64,000 bases of DNA, taken from contig CAXBCP010000019.1 of assembly GCA_963974055.1 (NCBI GenBank), positions 1-64,000 on the forward strand. Direction: 5' to 3'. The notes under the pieces were generated by a model. It saw only the letters and a list, made by a program, of their open reading frames with translations, searched no databases and had not been told where the DNA came from. Positions 1 to 8,447 of this stretch are shown piece by piece (position 1 is the stretch's first letter; each line of letters starts with the position of its first letter). Source of the stretch: CAXBCP01 sp963974055 (GTDB taxonomy: Bacteria; Pseudomonadota; Alphaproteobacteria; MPNO01; UBA830). The position numbers and the translations under genes were made by a program.

Positions 1-387
1 CACCCCGTCCGCCAATCTATATCGGTATTGAATTTTCACGTTGTCGGGCAAGTTGCCTTTGCCGCAATCCCGGCAAGGGCTATCGCGCCAAATCCGGGTA
101 ACGCACGTTTATTAGCCATTTGGTGGCCCCTGTTCGAAGTTTCTGAATCGTTCAGTCCGGTAAAGGCCTCAGCGAAACGATAACTATCGATGAAAGGAAG
201 CCTAAACTACTGATAAACATGGCAAACTATGAGGTCCCGGAAAAATCCCAAACCGGGTTCAGGTTTCAAACGGCCAAAGGCAGAGATTGCGCATTCCCGC
301 CTGTCATGGGCATTATCAGCAAAATGGGGGAAGCCTTCCGGCATCCCGCCCGCGCCATGACATCAGATCCAGCCCTGGAGAGCACAA
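1..387. other. Left-edge stretch without a supported gene
   Basis: No convincing gene is seen before the GST gene. On the minus strand an ATG at 119-117 with a good Shine-Dalgarno (AGGGG) opens a 27-codon frame that stops at 36 and starts like a signal peptide. A different minus-strand frame stays open to the window edge and contains a CxxC pair. The two could be one gene interrupted by a frameshift, or chance. The stretch 120-387 shows nothing beyond the GST ribosome-binding site. Confidence 0.3.
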
Positions 388-1068
388 ATGCTGAAATACT
401 ACTACAACACGGGACCGAACCCGACCAAGGTCAGCCTTTTTCTCGAAGAAGCGGGGCTGGAATACGATCCCATCCCGCTGGAGACCCGCAAGGGGGATCA
501 GTTCAAGCCCGAATATCTGGCGATCAATCCCAATGCGAAGGCCCCCAGCATCGTCGACGGCGACGTGACCGTGTTCGACAGCAACGCGATCCTGTTGTAC
601 CTGGCGGAAAAGACCGGCTCGTTTCTGCCGCTGGACACGCCCGCGAACCGCGGCCAGCTATTGTCCTGGCTGATGTTCGTCGCGTCCGGTGTCGGTCCCT
701 ATTCCGGCCAGGCGGTGCATTTCCAGCGCTACGCGCCGGAAGAAGTGCCCTACGCCATCAAACGCTACCGGTACGAGGCGCAGCGCCACTTCGATATTCT
801 CGACGGCCGGCTGGCCGACAACCGCTATGTTCTCGGCGACACTTATACGATCGTCGATATGGCGACTTGGGGATGGGCGCACCTGATGGCCGCCGTGCTG
901 GGCGACGAAGCCTGGGACGGTTTGCCCCATCTCAGGCGGCTGACCGATGAAATCAGTGCCCGGCCGGCCGCAAAGCGGGCCATGGACCTGAAAGAGCGGC
1001 ATCAGTTCAAGATGGAGATGGACGCGGAGGCGACGCGTTACATGTTTCCGTCAATCGGCGGCGCCTGA
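388..1068 (+). CDS. Glutathione S-transferase family protein
   Basis: Cytosolic GST-fold protein of 226 residues, the usual length. The N-terminal thioredoxin-like domain (about residues 1-80) carries the cis-proline stretch NPNAKAPSI and the glutathione gamma-glutamyl-binding motif DSNAILLYLAEK. The all-helical C-terminal domain follows, with the N-capping/hydrophobic-staple region around YTIVDMATWGW. It most resembles the YfcG/Ure2p-like bacterial GSTs that conjugate or reduce glutathione adducts. ATG is preceded by GGAG (cctGGAGagcacaaATG). It is convergent with the TRAP operon, ending 16 bp from its last gene, so it is probably transcribed alone. The substrate cannot be told. Confidence 0.9.
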   Translation: MLKYYYNTGPNPTKVSLFLEEAGLEYDPIPLETRKGDQFKPEYLAINPNAKAPSIVDGDVTVFDSNAILLYLAEKTGSFLPLDTPANRGQLLSWLMFVASGVGPYSGQAVHFQRYAPEEVPYAIKRYRYEAQRHFDILDGRLADNRYVLGDTYTIVDMATWGWAHLMAAVLGDEAWDGLPHLRRLTDEISARPAAKRAMDLKERHQFKMEMDAEATRYMFPSIGGA

Positions 1069-1084
1069 CGCCGCCCGCCCCGCC

Positions 1085-2377
1085 CTATTCCATCAGCCGC
1101 GGCAGGAACAGCGACAGGCCGGGGATCAGGACGATAAGGGCGATACGGACGATATCGGCGGCAATGAAGGGCAGTACGCCCCGGAATATCTTGGTGAGAG
1201 CGATATCGGGCAGCATGGATTTCAGGACGAACACGTTGAGCCCGATCGGCGGCGTGATCAGGCTGATCTCGATGACTACGACCACCACGATGCCGAACCA
1301 CACCAGGTCGACGCCGAGGGACTGCATGACCGGATAGAATACCGGCACGGTCAGCAGCATCATCGATATGCTTTCCAGGATGCAGCCGAGCACGATGTAT
1401 ATGGCGATGCAGATGACCACGACCGTCAGCGGCGAGACCTGGATGCTGGCGAACCAGTCTGCGATTTCATTCGGAACGCGGGCAACATTGATGAAATTGG
1501 CGAACAGCAGCGAACCGATCAGCAGGGCCAGCAGCATGGCCGTCGTCCGGCCGGTATCCGCGAGGGCATCGAGCGTGATCCTTACCGTCAGCCGGCGCCG
1601 CAGCAACGCGATGACAAAGGCGCCGAACGCGCCGATTCCGGCGGCCTCCGTCGGGGTGAAAACACCCCCGTATATGCCACCCATCACGATCAGGAAGAGC
1701 AGTACCATTCCCCAGATACCGCGCAGCGAACGGATGCGCGCCTTCCAAGGAATGCGTTCGCCCGGCGGTCCCATCTCCGGGTTTATCCGCGTGATAACGG
1801 CAACGGCGCCGGCATAGAGAACGATGCCCAGGACGCCCGGGATCACCCCCGCCGCGAAAAGCTGTCCGATATCGGTTTCGGTCATGATACCGTAAAACAC
1901 GAGCGCCACGCTTGGCGGGATCAGAATCCCAAGGGTCCCGCCCGCGGCGATGGAGCCGGTCGCGAGCCGTTCGTCGTATCCGAATTTCAGCATCGGCGGC
2001 AGGGCCACCTTCGACATGGTCGCGACCGTCGCAAGGCTGGAACCGCAGACAGCGCTGAAACCGCCGCAGGCCACGATGGTCGCCATGGCAAGCCCGCCCC
2101 GGCGGTGTCCCAGCCAGGCATGCGACGTTTCATACAGGTCGTGCGAAATTCCCGAGCGCGCAACGAAATTGCCCATCAGGATGAAAAGCGGCAGGACGGA
2201 AAAATCGTAGACCATCACCATGTCAGTCGCGGTATTGCCGATGCTTTTCAGCGCCGGGCCGTATCCGATGATGTGCCCGAACCCGATCGTGCCGACGATT
2301 GCCATCCCGAACGCGATCGGCACCTGCAGAAACAGCAGGATGAACAAGGCTACGAAGCCGATTGCGACTGCTTCCAT
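1085..2377 (-). CDS. dctM: TRAP transporter large permease (DctM family)
   Basis: Inner-membrane transport subunit of a tripartite ATP-independent periplasmic transporter, 430 residues with about 12 hydrophobic segments, typical for DctM. Recognisable stretches are the N-terminal LLFLQVPIAFGMAIVG, the GGxLGILIPPS motif near residue 150 and the C-terminal SLITPPIGLNVF. The start codon lies 3 bp after the stop of the small permease, so translation is probably coupled. It is the last gene of the dctP-dctQ-dctM operon and should use the sodium or proton gradient to import an organic acid delivered by the binding protein. Confidence 0.95.
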   Translation of the reverse strand: MEAVAIGFVALFILLFLQVPIAFGMAIVGTIGFGHIIGYGPALKSIGNTATDMVMVYDFSVLPLFILMGNFVARSGISHDLYETSHAWLGHRRGGLAMATIVACGGFSAVCGSSLATVATMSKVALPPMLKFGYDERLATGSIAAGGTLGILIPPSVALVFYGIMTETDIGQLFAAGVIPGVLGIVLYAGAVAVITRINPEMGPPGERIPWKARIRSLRGIWGMVLLFLIVMGGIYGGVFTPTEAAGIGAFGAFVIALLRRRLTVRITLDALADTGRTTAMLLALLIGSLLFANFINVARVPNEIADWFASIQVSPLTVVVICIAIYIVLGCILESISMMLLTVPVFYPVMQSLGVDLVWFGIVVVVVIEISLITPPIGLNVFVLKSMLPDIALTKIFRGVLPFIAADIVRIALIVLIPGLSLFLPRLME

Positions 2378-2380
2378 CGG

Positions 2381-2917
2381 TCAGCCTGCCTCTTCGCCGG
2401 ATTTGGGTGTTGCGCCCTGCAGGTAACACCAGGCCAGTATCAGATAGATGAAAGCGGCCCCGAAGGTCAGGACGCTCATGACGTAGATATACGGGGCCGT
2501 GCTGACCTGCAGAAACATAAGCACCGAGTTGGACCTTTCGACCGCTTCGCCCTGGATCCAGACCTGGCGAGCCCAGATGAACGTGACGCCTGCAAAAAGC
2601 AGGTTCAGAATGACGTGCTGAACACGGAGCATGCGGCCCCGGATCAGACCGGACAGGAGACCGATGGTGATATGCTCCCGCCGGAGACAGACCAGCGGCA
2701 GACCGATATAGACGAGTAATCCCATGGCGATGCGGGTCAGCTCGTTGCCGCCGAGAACCGGTGCATTGAAAAGCTGGCGGCCGACGACATCGACAAAGGT
2801 CAGCAGCATCATCGCAAACATCAGAGCCGCGAGAACAAGGCCGAGCGTGCGATCGAGGCGTCGCACCATGCGGTCCAGCATGGCGTCCACGGGCACAGGG
2901 GAATTGGGGTCTGTCAT
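2381..2917 (-). CDS. dctQ: TRAP transporter small permease (DctQ family)
   Basis: Small membrane subunit of 178 residues with four predicted transmembrane helices. The family signature is seen in the stretch VVGRQLFNAPVLGGNELTR, and the late hydrophobic segments follow a charged loop containing RREHITI. DctQ binds DctM to form the membrane complex. The ATG at 2917 is preferred over an upstream TTG because the ATG gives an ordinary family N-terminus; no strong Shine-Dalgarno is visible. The gene sits between the binding protein and the large permease in one operon. Confidence 0.9.
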   Translation of the reverse strand: MTDPNSPVPVDAMLDRMVRRLDRTLGLVLAALMFAMMLLTFVDVVGRQLFNAPVLGGNELTRIAMGLLVYIGLPLVCLRREHITIGLLSGLIRGRMLRVQHVILNLLFAGVTFIWARQVWIQGEAVERSNSVLMFLQVSTAPYIYVMSVLTFGAAFIYLILAWCYLQGATPKSGEEAG

Positions 2918-2973
2918 TCTACAGGATGGCAACCCGCCGCCCGGCTTCCGGCCGGCGGGCTGTCAGGTTGGGT

Positions 2974-3999
2974 TCAGGAACCGTAAGCGGCAATTTCGGC
3001 GCGGAACATCTTCAGCGCCTCGGTACCGTCGATACCGCTCTTCGCGACCTTGTCGATCCACGTCTTTTCGAAATGGCCGATCTTGGCTTTTACTTCCTCA
3101 AACGCTGCACCGCTCAACGTGTGATAGGCAACGCCATCCGCTTTCAGTTTTGCCGGGGCGGCAGCTTCGTATTCGTCCCAGCGTTTGCCGATGCGCTTGC
3201 TGTACGCTTCGCCCGAAAGAGCCATGACCGCGGCCTGGTCGGCCTTCGAAATCCTGTTCCAGGAATCCTTGTTCATCACGATCAGGAAGCTGGTGTTGTA
3301 GAGACCGCCCGGAAAGCGGGTCACGAACTTGATGAACTTGCTGATTTTGAAATTGTAAACGGCTTCGTCGGTGAACGAGGTGCCGTCGTAAACGCCCTTC
3401 GAAAGTCCGTCGCGCAGCCCCGTCACGGGGCCTGCGACCGGCACCGCCCCGAACAGGCGCAGGGCTTCCGAGACCCCAAACGTCGTGCTGCGGAACTTGA
3501 GACCGCTGAATTCGGAGATTTTCGTGACCATCCGCTTGGTATTGTAGAGATGGCCGGCCGGGTGAACGTGGATATTCAGCGTATGCACTTCCTTGTGCAT
3601 GCCTGCGGGTTCGAAGATTTTCTTGAACACCCGCCAGTAGGCAACCGAATTCGCCTCGGAACTTTTCGTAATGAAGGGCAGTTCGGCCATTTCGCTCATC
3701 GGGTGGACGCCCGGTGTATATCCATGCGCCTGATAGCCGACATCGGTGATGCCGTCGATGGTCAGTTGATAGTGCCGCGGCGGCGCGCCGAGCGCCTTTG
3801 CCGTCGGCAGAATCTTGACCCTGCCCTCCGTCGCCTTTTCGATATCCTTCAGATACGGATGCATAATTTCACGCTGTGTGAAATGACCCGCCGGCAGCCA
3901 CTGGCTGTACCGGAATGTCTGAGCTTCTGCGAGGCCGGCATAGGACACGCTGAGACCAGCCGCGACGATCAACGACGTCCTGATATTTTTTCCGAACAT
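2974..3999 (-). CDS. dctP: TRAP transporter solute-binding protein (DctP family)
   Basis: Periplasmic receptor of the TRAP transporter, 341 residues. A classical signal peptide (hydrophobic core near residues 9-22, likely cleavage after AEA) precedes the mature protein. The DctP fold is recognisable from FRYSQWLPAGHF near the start and from LKFRST near the middle, which contains the arginine that normally clamps the ligand carboxylate. ATG is preceded by TAGGGATGA. It is the first gene of the operon; the promoter should lie in the 170-bp divergent space shared with the beta-propeller gene. The ligand is probably a carboxylate, inferred from the family only. Confidence 0.93.
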   Translation of the reverse strand: MFGKNIRTSLIVAAGLSVSYAGLAEAQTFRYSQWLPAGHFTQREIMHPYLKDIEKATEGRVKILPTAKALGAPPRHYQLTIDGITDVGYQAHGYTPGVHPMSEMAELPFITKSSEANSVAYWRVFKKIFEPAGMHKEVHTLNIHVHPAGHLYNTKRMVTKISEFSGLKFRSTTFGVSEALRLFGAVPVAGPVTGLRDGLSKGVYDGTSFTDEAVYNFKISKFIKFVTRFPGGLYNTSFLIVMNKDSWNRISKADQAAVMALSGEAYSKRIGKRWDEYEAAAPAKLKADGVAYHTLSGAAFEEVKAKIGHFEKTWIDKVAKSGIDGTEALKMFRAEIAAYGS

Positions 4000-4169
4000 T
4001 TATTTCATCCCTACATTTCTTTGTTTGTTGCCTGACGTTACCGTAGCCTCCTGCCGCATTCAATCGCAATTACCGGTCTTGCCGCGCGGATTTCCAAACG
4101 CAGCATAGTGGTGAATTATACGCCGTCCGTTCTCAGATTATTTTTTTGCCGCAAAGCCGGAGAAGCCGA

Positions 4170-5129
4170 ATGCCATCCAACCGAGAACTGATCATCGCAA
4201 CGGTGAAGGAAAACGTGAGCCTCAGCGCCTTCGATCCTGCGACGGGAGAAGTCGTCGCGGTTGTTCCCGTCGGAACGAAGGATGTTTCCAAGCCGCATGA
4301 AATAGCCGTTACCCGGGACGGCCACTATGCCTTTGTGTCGCTGTATGGCGACAAGGATTACGGGCCCAATACACCGGACAATAGACTGGGCGTGGTCGAT
4401 CTCCGGAATTTCGCACTCGCCGGGCACGTCGATTTGACACTCTATGCCGGGCCGCATGCGCTGATGACCGACCGGGACGGCAAGATCTGGGTCACAGTCG
4501 ATCCCAATCGGTGCGTACTCGTTATCGATCCCGACACCGGGGAAATCGAGCGGACGATCCACCTGGAAGTGCCGGGGCATTTTCTTGCCCCCTCGCCAGA
4601 CGGCAATACGGTCTATTTCTCGGCGAAGGAATATCCGGTCGTCGTGGTCGTGGATGTTGCAACGAAGGAAATTACCGGTCGCATTGCGCTGCCCGTCGGT
4701 GGCCAGGCACTCCGCGTATCGCCGGACGGCGCCAAACTTTACGTCGGCGATTTCCATCGCCCGTTGCTGCACGTCATCGACTGTGCCAGCCACAAGCTGC
4801 TCGAAACCGTCCCCCTTACCGGCGTTCCGGGATGGCCGTTCAATTCGATCGACGGCGCGACGGTGATCGTAACCACCTATGACGAGCCGGCGGACCGGGG
4901 ATATGTGGAACTGCTCGACAGCGCGGACCTGACGAACCGGCGGGTTATCGAAGTGCCGTCGGAACCTTTCCACGCCCTGCCGCTCCGCGACGGATGCCAT
5001 GCGCTGGTTGCGCTCGCGAACGGAGATATTGCGAAAATCGACATTTTGGCCGGCACACTGGTCGAGGGCGGCTTCAGTGCAGGCGGCACGATGCCGGAAA
5101 CGCTGCTGTATCTCGACGTCCCGGCATAA
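4170..5129 (+). CDS. YncE-like beta-propeller protein
   Basis: A protein of 319 residues made of repeated blades with the pattern SPDGxxxY(V/F)(S/G), for example SPDGNTVYFSAKEY and SPDGAKLYVGDFH, separated by VVDVATKEI- and VIDPDTGEI-like strands. This is the YVTN/YncE seven-bladed propeller pattern. No signal peptide is seen from the ATG at 4170, which has GGAGA 8 bp upstream; an in-frame TTG at 4146 is possible but less likely. YncE relatives are ligand- or DNA-binding propellers of uncertain role. It is divergent from the TRAP operon and may share its promoter region. Function unknown. Confidence 0.85.
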   Translation: MPSNRELIIATVKENVSLSAFDPATGEVVAVVPVGTKDVSKPHEIAVTRDGHYAFVSLYGDKDYGPNTPDNRLGVVDLRNFALAGHVDLTLYAGPHALMTDRDGKIWVTVDPNRCVLVIDPDTGEIERTIHLEVPGHFLAPSPDGNTVYFSAKEYPVVVVVDVATKEITGRIALPVGGQALRVSPDGAKLYVGDFHRPLLHVIDCASHKLLETVPLTGVPGWPFNSIDGATVIVTTYDEPADRGYVELLDSADLTNRRVIEVPSEPFHALPLRDGCHALVALANGDIAKIDILAGTLVEGGFSAGGTMPETLLYLDVPA

Positions 5130-5136
5130 GAATATT

Positions 5137-5169
5137 AACGGAAAAGCCCCCGCCGTTTCCGGCGGGGGC
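5137..5169 (-). terminator. Rho-independent terminator between convergent genes
   Basis: A perfect 9-bp GC stem (GCCCCCGCC/GGCGGGGGC, 5146-5154 and 5161-5169) with a 6-base loop. Read on the minus strand it is followed by TTTTCC, so it terminates the gene ending at 5197. Lying 17 bp past the propeller gene stop, it may also serve that plus-strand gene. Confidence 0.85.
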
Positions 5170-5196
5170 CTGATATGCGAGCCATATTTTTTGCGG

Positions 5197-6072
5197 TTAT
5201 TCGGCTGCGGTCGCCACGGATTGTTCGTATTCACGCACCACGGGATCGCCCTCGGGGAATATCCCGCGCTCCATGATCCATTTCTGCGTGTCCGAGTAGA
5301 TTTCGTTGCTGTAAGGCTCGAACACGATGCGTTCGCCCGGACCGAACAGGCGGGTATCCATCTGGTCGTGGAACCGGACGGGAAATTCCTTCTTGTAGAA
5401 ATGAGTGTATTTGTGAGCGTGGAGGTCGATATCCGACTGGGCGCGGCGTAACGCCTTGTAGTATTTCCTCACGTCTTCGAGGTCGGCTTTCTCATCGATC
5501 ATTGCCGCCATCATGAAGCTCGTATCGACGATCTTGCGGTATCCGAGCTGTTCGAGGAAGTACATCGGCCCGCTGAAGACGTTGGCGGCGGGGACGTCGC
5601 CGTCGATCAGCCGTTCCATGCGGCTCCACAACAGCCCGTCGGCAAATGACAATTCAATCTGGTCGGGCTCCAGGAACATATCGAGCGCTTCGATGGTGGA
5701 ATAGTGGCTGCCGGACTGGTAACCGACCGAAACCGGCACACCCGCCAGGTCTTCGGGTGACTTGATACCGGAATCGGGATGCACGTAGATACCGCAGGGC
5801 GCCACGGAATAGGCCTCCGCAAACAGCAATCCATGCCCTGCCCCGGCCGCCATATTGACCGTCCAGTGACAGGCCGAACTGACATCGCAGGTCCGGCCGC
5901 GTTCGAACGTCTGATACGCCCCGACCTTGTCGCCGAGATTGCTTTTCTTTGCCTCTTTCGAGTTCAGCTGTTCGCGGAACTCGTATTCAAGCCCCTCGTC
6001 GGCGAAGTAGCCTTTGTCTTCGGCGACCCATTCATGCAGCCGCATATGCGGTCCGATGATGAATTTGCTCAT
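5197..6072 (-). CDS. Periplasmic-binding-fold (NMT1/SsuA-like) protein without signal peptide
   Basis: A protein of 291 residues with the type II binding fold of the NMT1/THI5/SsuA group: an N-terminal strand followed by AEDKGYFADEGLEYEF, then SPEDLAGVPVSVGYQSGSHY (the LKGKxVGv-like region). It starts directly with MSKFIIGPHM, with GGAGG 6-7 bp before the ATG, and has no signal peptide or lipobox. It is therefore either a cytoplasmic enzyme of this fold (compare the 4,5-dihydroxyphthalate decarboxylase and THI5 families) or a cytosolic sensor. No permease or ATPase gene is adjacent. It is transcribed alone, ending in the terminator at 5137-5169. Confidence 0.75.
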   Translation of the reverse strand: MSKFIIGPHMRLHEWVAEDKGYFADEGLEYEFREQLNSKEAKKSNLGDKVGAYQTFERGRTCDVSSACHWTVNMAAGAGHGLLFAEAYSVAPCGIYVHPDSGIKSPEDLAGVPVSVGYQSGSHYSTIEALDMFLEPDQIELSFADGLLWSRMERLIDGDVPAANVFSGPMYFLEQLGYRKIVDTSFMMAAMIDEKADLEDVRKYYKALRRAQSDIDLHAHKYTHFYKKEFPVRFHDQMDTRLFGPGERIVFEPYSNEIYSDTQKWIMERGIFPEGDPVVREYEQSVATAAE

Positions 6073-6102
6073 GTTTCCTCCAATTGACAGTTATTCAAAT
6101 AG

Positions 6103-6116
6103 TTATCATATGATAA
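6103..6116. promoter_or_regulatory. Palindromic operator-like site
   Basis: TTATCATATGATAA is a perfect 14-bp palindrome lying 31 bp upstream of the ATG of the binding-fold gene at 6072, in an AT-rich stretch between two divergent genes. Its position suits repressor binding over a promoter. The regulator is unknown; the form is compatible with a GntR-type dimer. Confidence 0.45.
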
Positions 6117-6234
6117 TACTATTCCTTCAAATCCTGTCAACACCGAAGCGACAAACCGCCAACCTCTGCCGCAGCAGTTCGTACATTGCGTAAATTTCCG
6201 ATATAAATGCGCCCTTCACGGCACTGGAGGGCAC

Positions 6235-7116
6235 ATGACCAGCAATCCCCGCATTCCCTATCAAATGTCGTCGGCGCGCCCGCCGCTCGACGGAATCGAT
6301 GGAAAACCGCTGATCGTTCACCTCGTCGTCAATGTCGAGCACTGGCTGTTCGACCAGGGAATGCCGCGAAAGTACCTGACCGCACCGCACGGGCTGGAAC
6401 AGATTCCCGATATTCCGAATTTCAGCTGGGCGGAATACGGCATGCGCACAGGAATGCCGCGTCTGCTCGACTGCTTCGAACGGCGCGGGCTTCCCGCAAG
6501 CGTCAGCCTGAATGCGGGCGTGATCGAAGCCTATCCCGCCTGCGCCGAGGCCATGCGCGATGCGGGCTGGGAATTCATCGGCCACGGCGTTCACCAGAAA
6601 TCGATCCAGGGCGAAGCGGACGAAAGAGACGTCATCGCCCTCGCCCTGCAGATGATCGAGAATTTTACCGGATCACGGCCGCCCGGGTGGTTGGGGCCGG
6701 GCCTGAAGGAAACATTCGATACCCCTGATATTCTTATGGAACTTGGCGTTGAGTACGTCTTCGACTGGGTGCTCGATGACCTGCCCTGCTGGATGACGAC
6801 GAAGCACGGGCCGCTTCTTTCCCTGCCCTATACGCTGGAGCTGAATGACAGTCCGGTCTATGCGATCGAACGCCAGCATTCGTCGGAAATATACGATCGC
6901 CTTGTCGATACCCTGTCTGTCTTCGACGTCGAACTGCAAACCCAGCCGCGCGTGCTGACGCTGGCGCTCCATCCCCACCTTATCGGCGTGCCGCACCGGT
7001 TCGCCTATCTTGAGCGGATGCTGGATATCCTGCAGGCGCGCGACGATGCGGTATTCGTCGTCGGCCGCCAGATTGCCGACTGGTACAGCGCCGCCTGTCC
7101 GCCACCGCAGACCTGA
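6235..7116 (+). CDS. Polysaccharide deacetylase / allantoinase-like hydrolase
   Basis: A protein of 293 residues of the NodB-homology (carbohydrate esterase 4) superfamily, closest in style to the PuuE-type amidohydrolases. Residues about 25-35 (LIVHLVVNVEHW) correspond to motif 1, GWEFIGHGVHQKS to the metal-binding HxxxH motif 2, and RPPGWLGPGL to the motif with the arginine. The C-terminal LALHPHLIGVPHRF contains the late catalytic histidine. There is no signal peptide, so a cytosolic amide or imide hydrolase is more likely than a cell-wall deacetylase. ATG is preceded by GGAGGGCAC. Divergent from the binding-fold gene, with which it shares a 162-bp control region. Confidence 0.85.
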   Translation: MTSNPRIPYQMSSARPPLDGIDGKPLIVHLVVNVEHWLFDQGMPRKYLTAPHGLEQIPDIPNFSWAEYGMRTGMPRLLDCFERRGLPASVSLNAGVIEAYPACAEAMRDAGWEFIGHGVHQKSIQGEADERDVIALALQMIENFTGSRPPGWLGPGLKETFDTPDILMELGVEYVFDWVLDDLPCWMTTKHGPLLSLPYTLELNDSPVYAIERQHSSEIYDRLVDTLSVFDVELQTQPRVLTLALHPHLIGVPHRFAYLERMLDILQARDDAVFVVGRQIADWYSAACPPPQT

Positions 7117-7147
7117 TCCCCGCCGGGTACGGACCTGCGGGGGATTT
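7116..7147 (+). terminator. Possible intrinsic terminator
   Basis: ATCCCCGC (7116-7123) can pair with GCGGGGGAT (7137-7145) with one bulged G, followed by TTT. It begins at the stop codon of the deacetylase-like gene. The short T-run makes it a weak or attenuating terminator. Confidence 0.4.
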
Positions 7148-7195
7148 CCCGCCGCCCGGGATTCGGCTATCAATTAAAAAAAAGGGGTCAGAACC

Positions 7196-8431
7196 GTGGC
7201 GCGGATTTCGACGACACTCAATCAGGACGTAAAAGTTATCAGCCTGGTGTGTTTTCCACACCTGATGAGCCACGCCTACTGGCTGGTGATACCGCCCATG
7301 TACGGCATTCTGATAGCCGCCTTCGGCATTACCGGAGAACTGCCCTACACGAAGATTGCCTTTGTCACGACCGTGTTTGCAATGTCCACTTTCGTGTTTC
7401 AGACTCCCGTCGGCTTTTTCGTCGACCGGGTCGGCGCACGCTCCGTTCTGATCGGCGGTTTAGCCCTCGAAGCGGTTGCCATCGGGTTGTTCGGCGTGGC
7501 GACAGCCTATTGGCAACTGATTGTCCTGGCAGCGGTTGCCGGTGTCGGGCACACCGTCTTCCATCCTGCAGATTACGCGATCCTCTCGGCCCGGGTGAGC
7601 GAGCAACGGATGGGCCGCGCTTTCTCTATCCACTCGGCTACCGGCTATGTCGGCTTTTTCATCGCTCCGATCTTCATGACCGGCGTTGCGGGGCTGTGGC
7701 ACTGGCGCGCGGCATTCATTCTGATCGGAATCATCGGTCTTCTCGCTGCGCTGGTTCTGCTGACGCAGTCGGACGCGCTGCGCGATAACGGCGCGGATTC
7801 GAAACAGGTAAAAGACAGGAAAACCGACGCTGCGGAATCCGGCACGACGATGGACGGGCTCAAGCTGATCCTGTCTTTGCCGATCCTGATGTGTTTCCTG
7901 TATTTCGTGCTCCACCAGATGGGCGGCGGCGGCATACGCAGCTTTCTGGTCGCGGCGCTCGGCCAGATGTACGGCACGTCGGAAGTCGTTGCCGCGACGG
8001 CGCTGAGTGCCTTTACCGCGGGTTCCGTTTTCGGGATTCTGTCGGGCGGATACGTGGCGGACCGGTTCGGCCCGCGCATCGCGACCGCCTTCCTGACCCT
8101 GGTGCCGGCGGCCGTGATTATCGCCCTGCTCGGCTGGGTGAACATTCAGGGTGCACTCCTGATTGCGGCGCTTGCGCTGTCCGGCTACCTGATCGGTCTT
8201 CTTATTCCGTCGCGGGACCTGTTGCTGCGGTCGATTACGCCGCCCGGATCGATGGGCAAGGTCATGGGATTCGCCTCGACGGGCTCGAATCTCGGCGGCG
8301 CCCTGATCCCGGTCGTGCTGGGATACACCATGGATACGGCCGGCGGCGCCTGGGTGTTCTGGATATGCGCGTTTTTCATCGGCGCGGCGTTCCTGACCTT
8401 CATCACCGCGCGTACGAAATACGGCGGCTGA
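7196..8431 (+). CDS. MFS transporter
   Basis: Twelve-helix major facilitator of 411 residues. Loop 2-3 has FVDRVGARSVLIGG, and it carries a signature shared with the two tandem carriers at 47.4-49.8 kb: VFHPADYAILSA, GRAFSIH and IPSRDLLLRSITPPGS. A charged loop of about 25 residues separates the two six-helix halves. The start is GTG at 7196; the N-terminus from there aligns with that of the paralogue at 47354, which supports it over the later ATG. Substrate unknown; the preceding hydrolase gene may be functionally linked. Confidence 0.88.
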   Translation: MARISTTLNQDVKVISLVCFPHLMSHAYWLVIPPMYGILIAAFGITGELPYTKIAFVTTVFAMSTFVFQTPVGFFVDRVGARSVLIGGLALEAVAIGLFGVATAYWQLIVLAAVAGVGHTVFHPADYAILSARVSEQRMGRAFSIHSATGYVGFFIAPIFMTGVAGLWHWRAAFILIGIIGLLAALVLLTQSDALRDNGADSKQVKDRKTDAAESGTTMDGLKLILSLPILMCFLYFVLHQMGGGGIRSFLVAALGQMYGTSEVVAATALSAFTAGSVFGILSGGYVADRFGPRIATAFLTLVPAAVIIALLGWVNIQGALLIAALALSGYLIGLLIPSRDLLLRSITPPGSMGKVMGFASTGSNLGGALIPVVLGYTMDTAGGAWVFWICAFFIGAAFLTFITARTKYGG

Positions 8432-8447
8432 GCGCCGTTGCCGGCGC
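8432..8447. terminator. Hairpin in convergent gap
   Basis: GCGCCG-TTGC-CGGCGC fills the 16 bp between the stop codons of the convergent MFS and TadG-like genes. On the plus strand it is followed by CTATTTC. Probably a weak bidirectional terminator. Confidence 0.4.

Noticed and set aside
219..950. Plus-strand frame overlapping the GST gene
   Set aside because: Out of frame with a recognised GST; Arg/Gly/Pro-rich without motifs.
2926..4035. Plus-strand frame of 369 codons across dctP
   Set aside because: The minus-strand reading gives a TRAP binding protein with signal peptide in a three-gene operon.
4116..5234. Minus-strand frame of 372 codons across the beta-propeller gene
   Set aside because: The plus-strand reading shows repeated propeller blades; the other frame shows none.
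7175..7190. AAAAAAAAGGGGTCAG, similar to AAAAAAGGGGACAG upstream of the NTF2-like gene near 60260
   Set aside because: Two poly-A/G-rich ribosome-site contexts; no evidence that they form a repeat family within this window.
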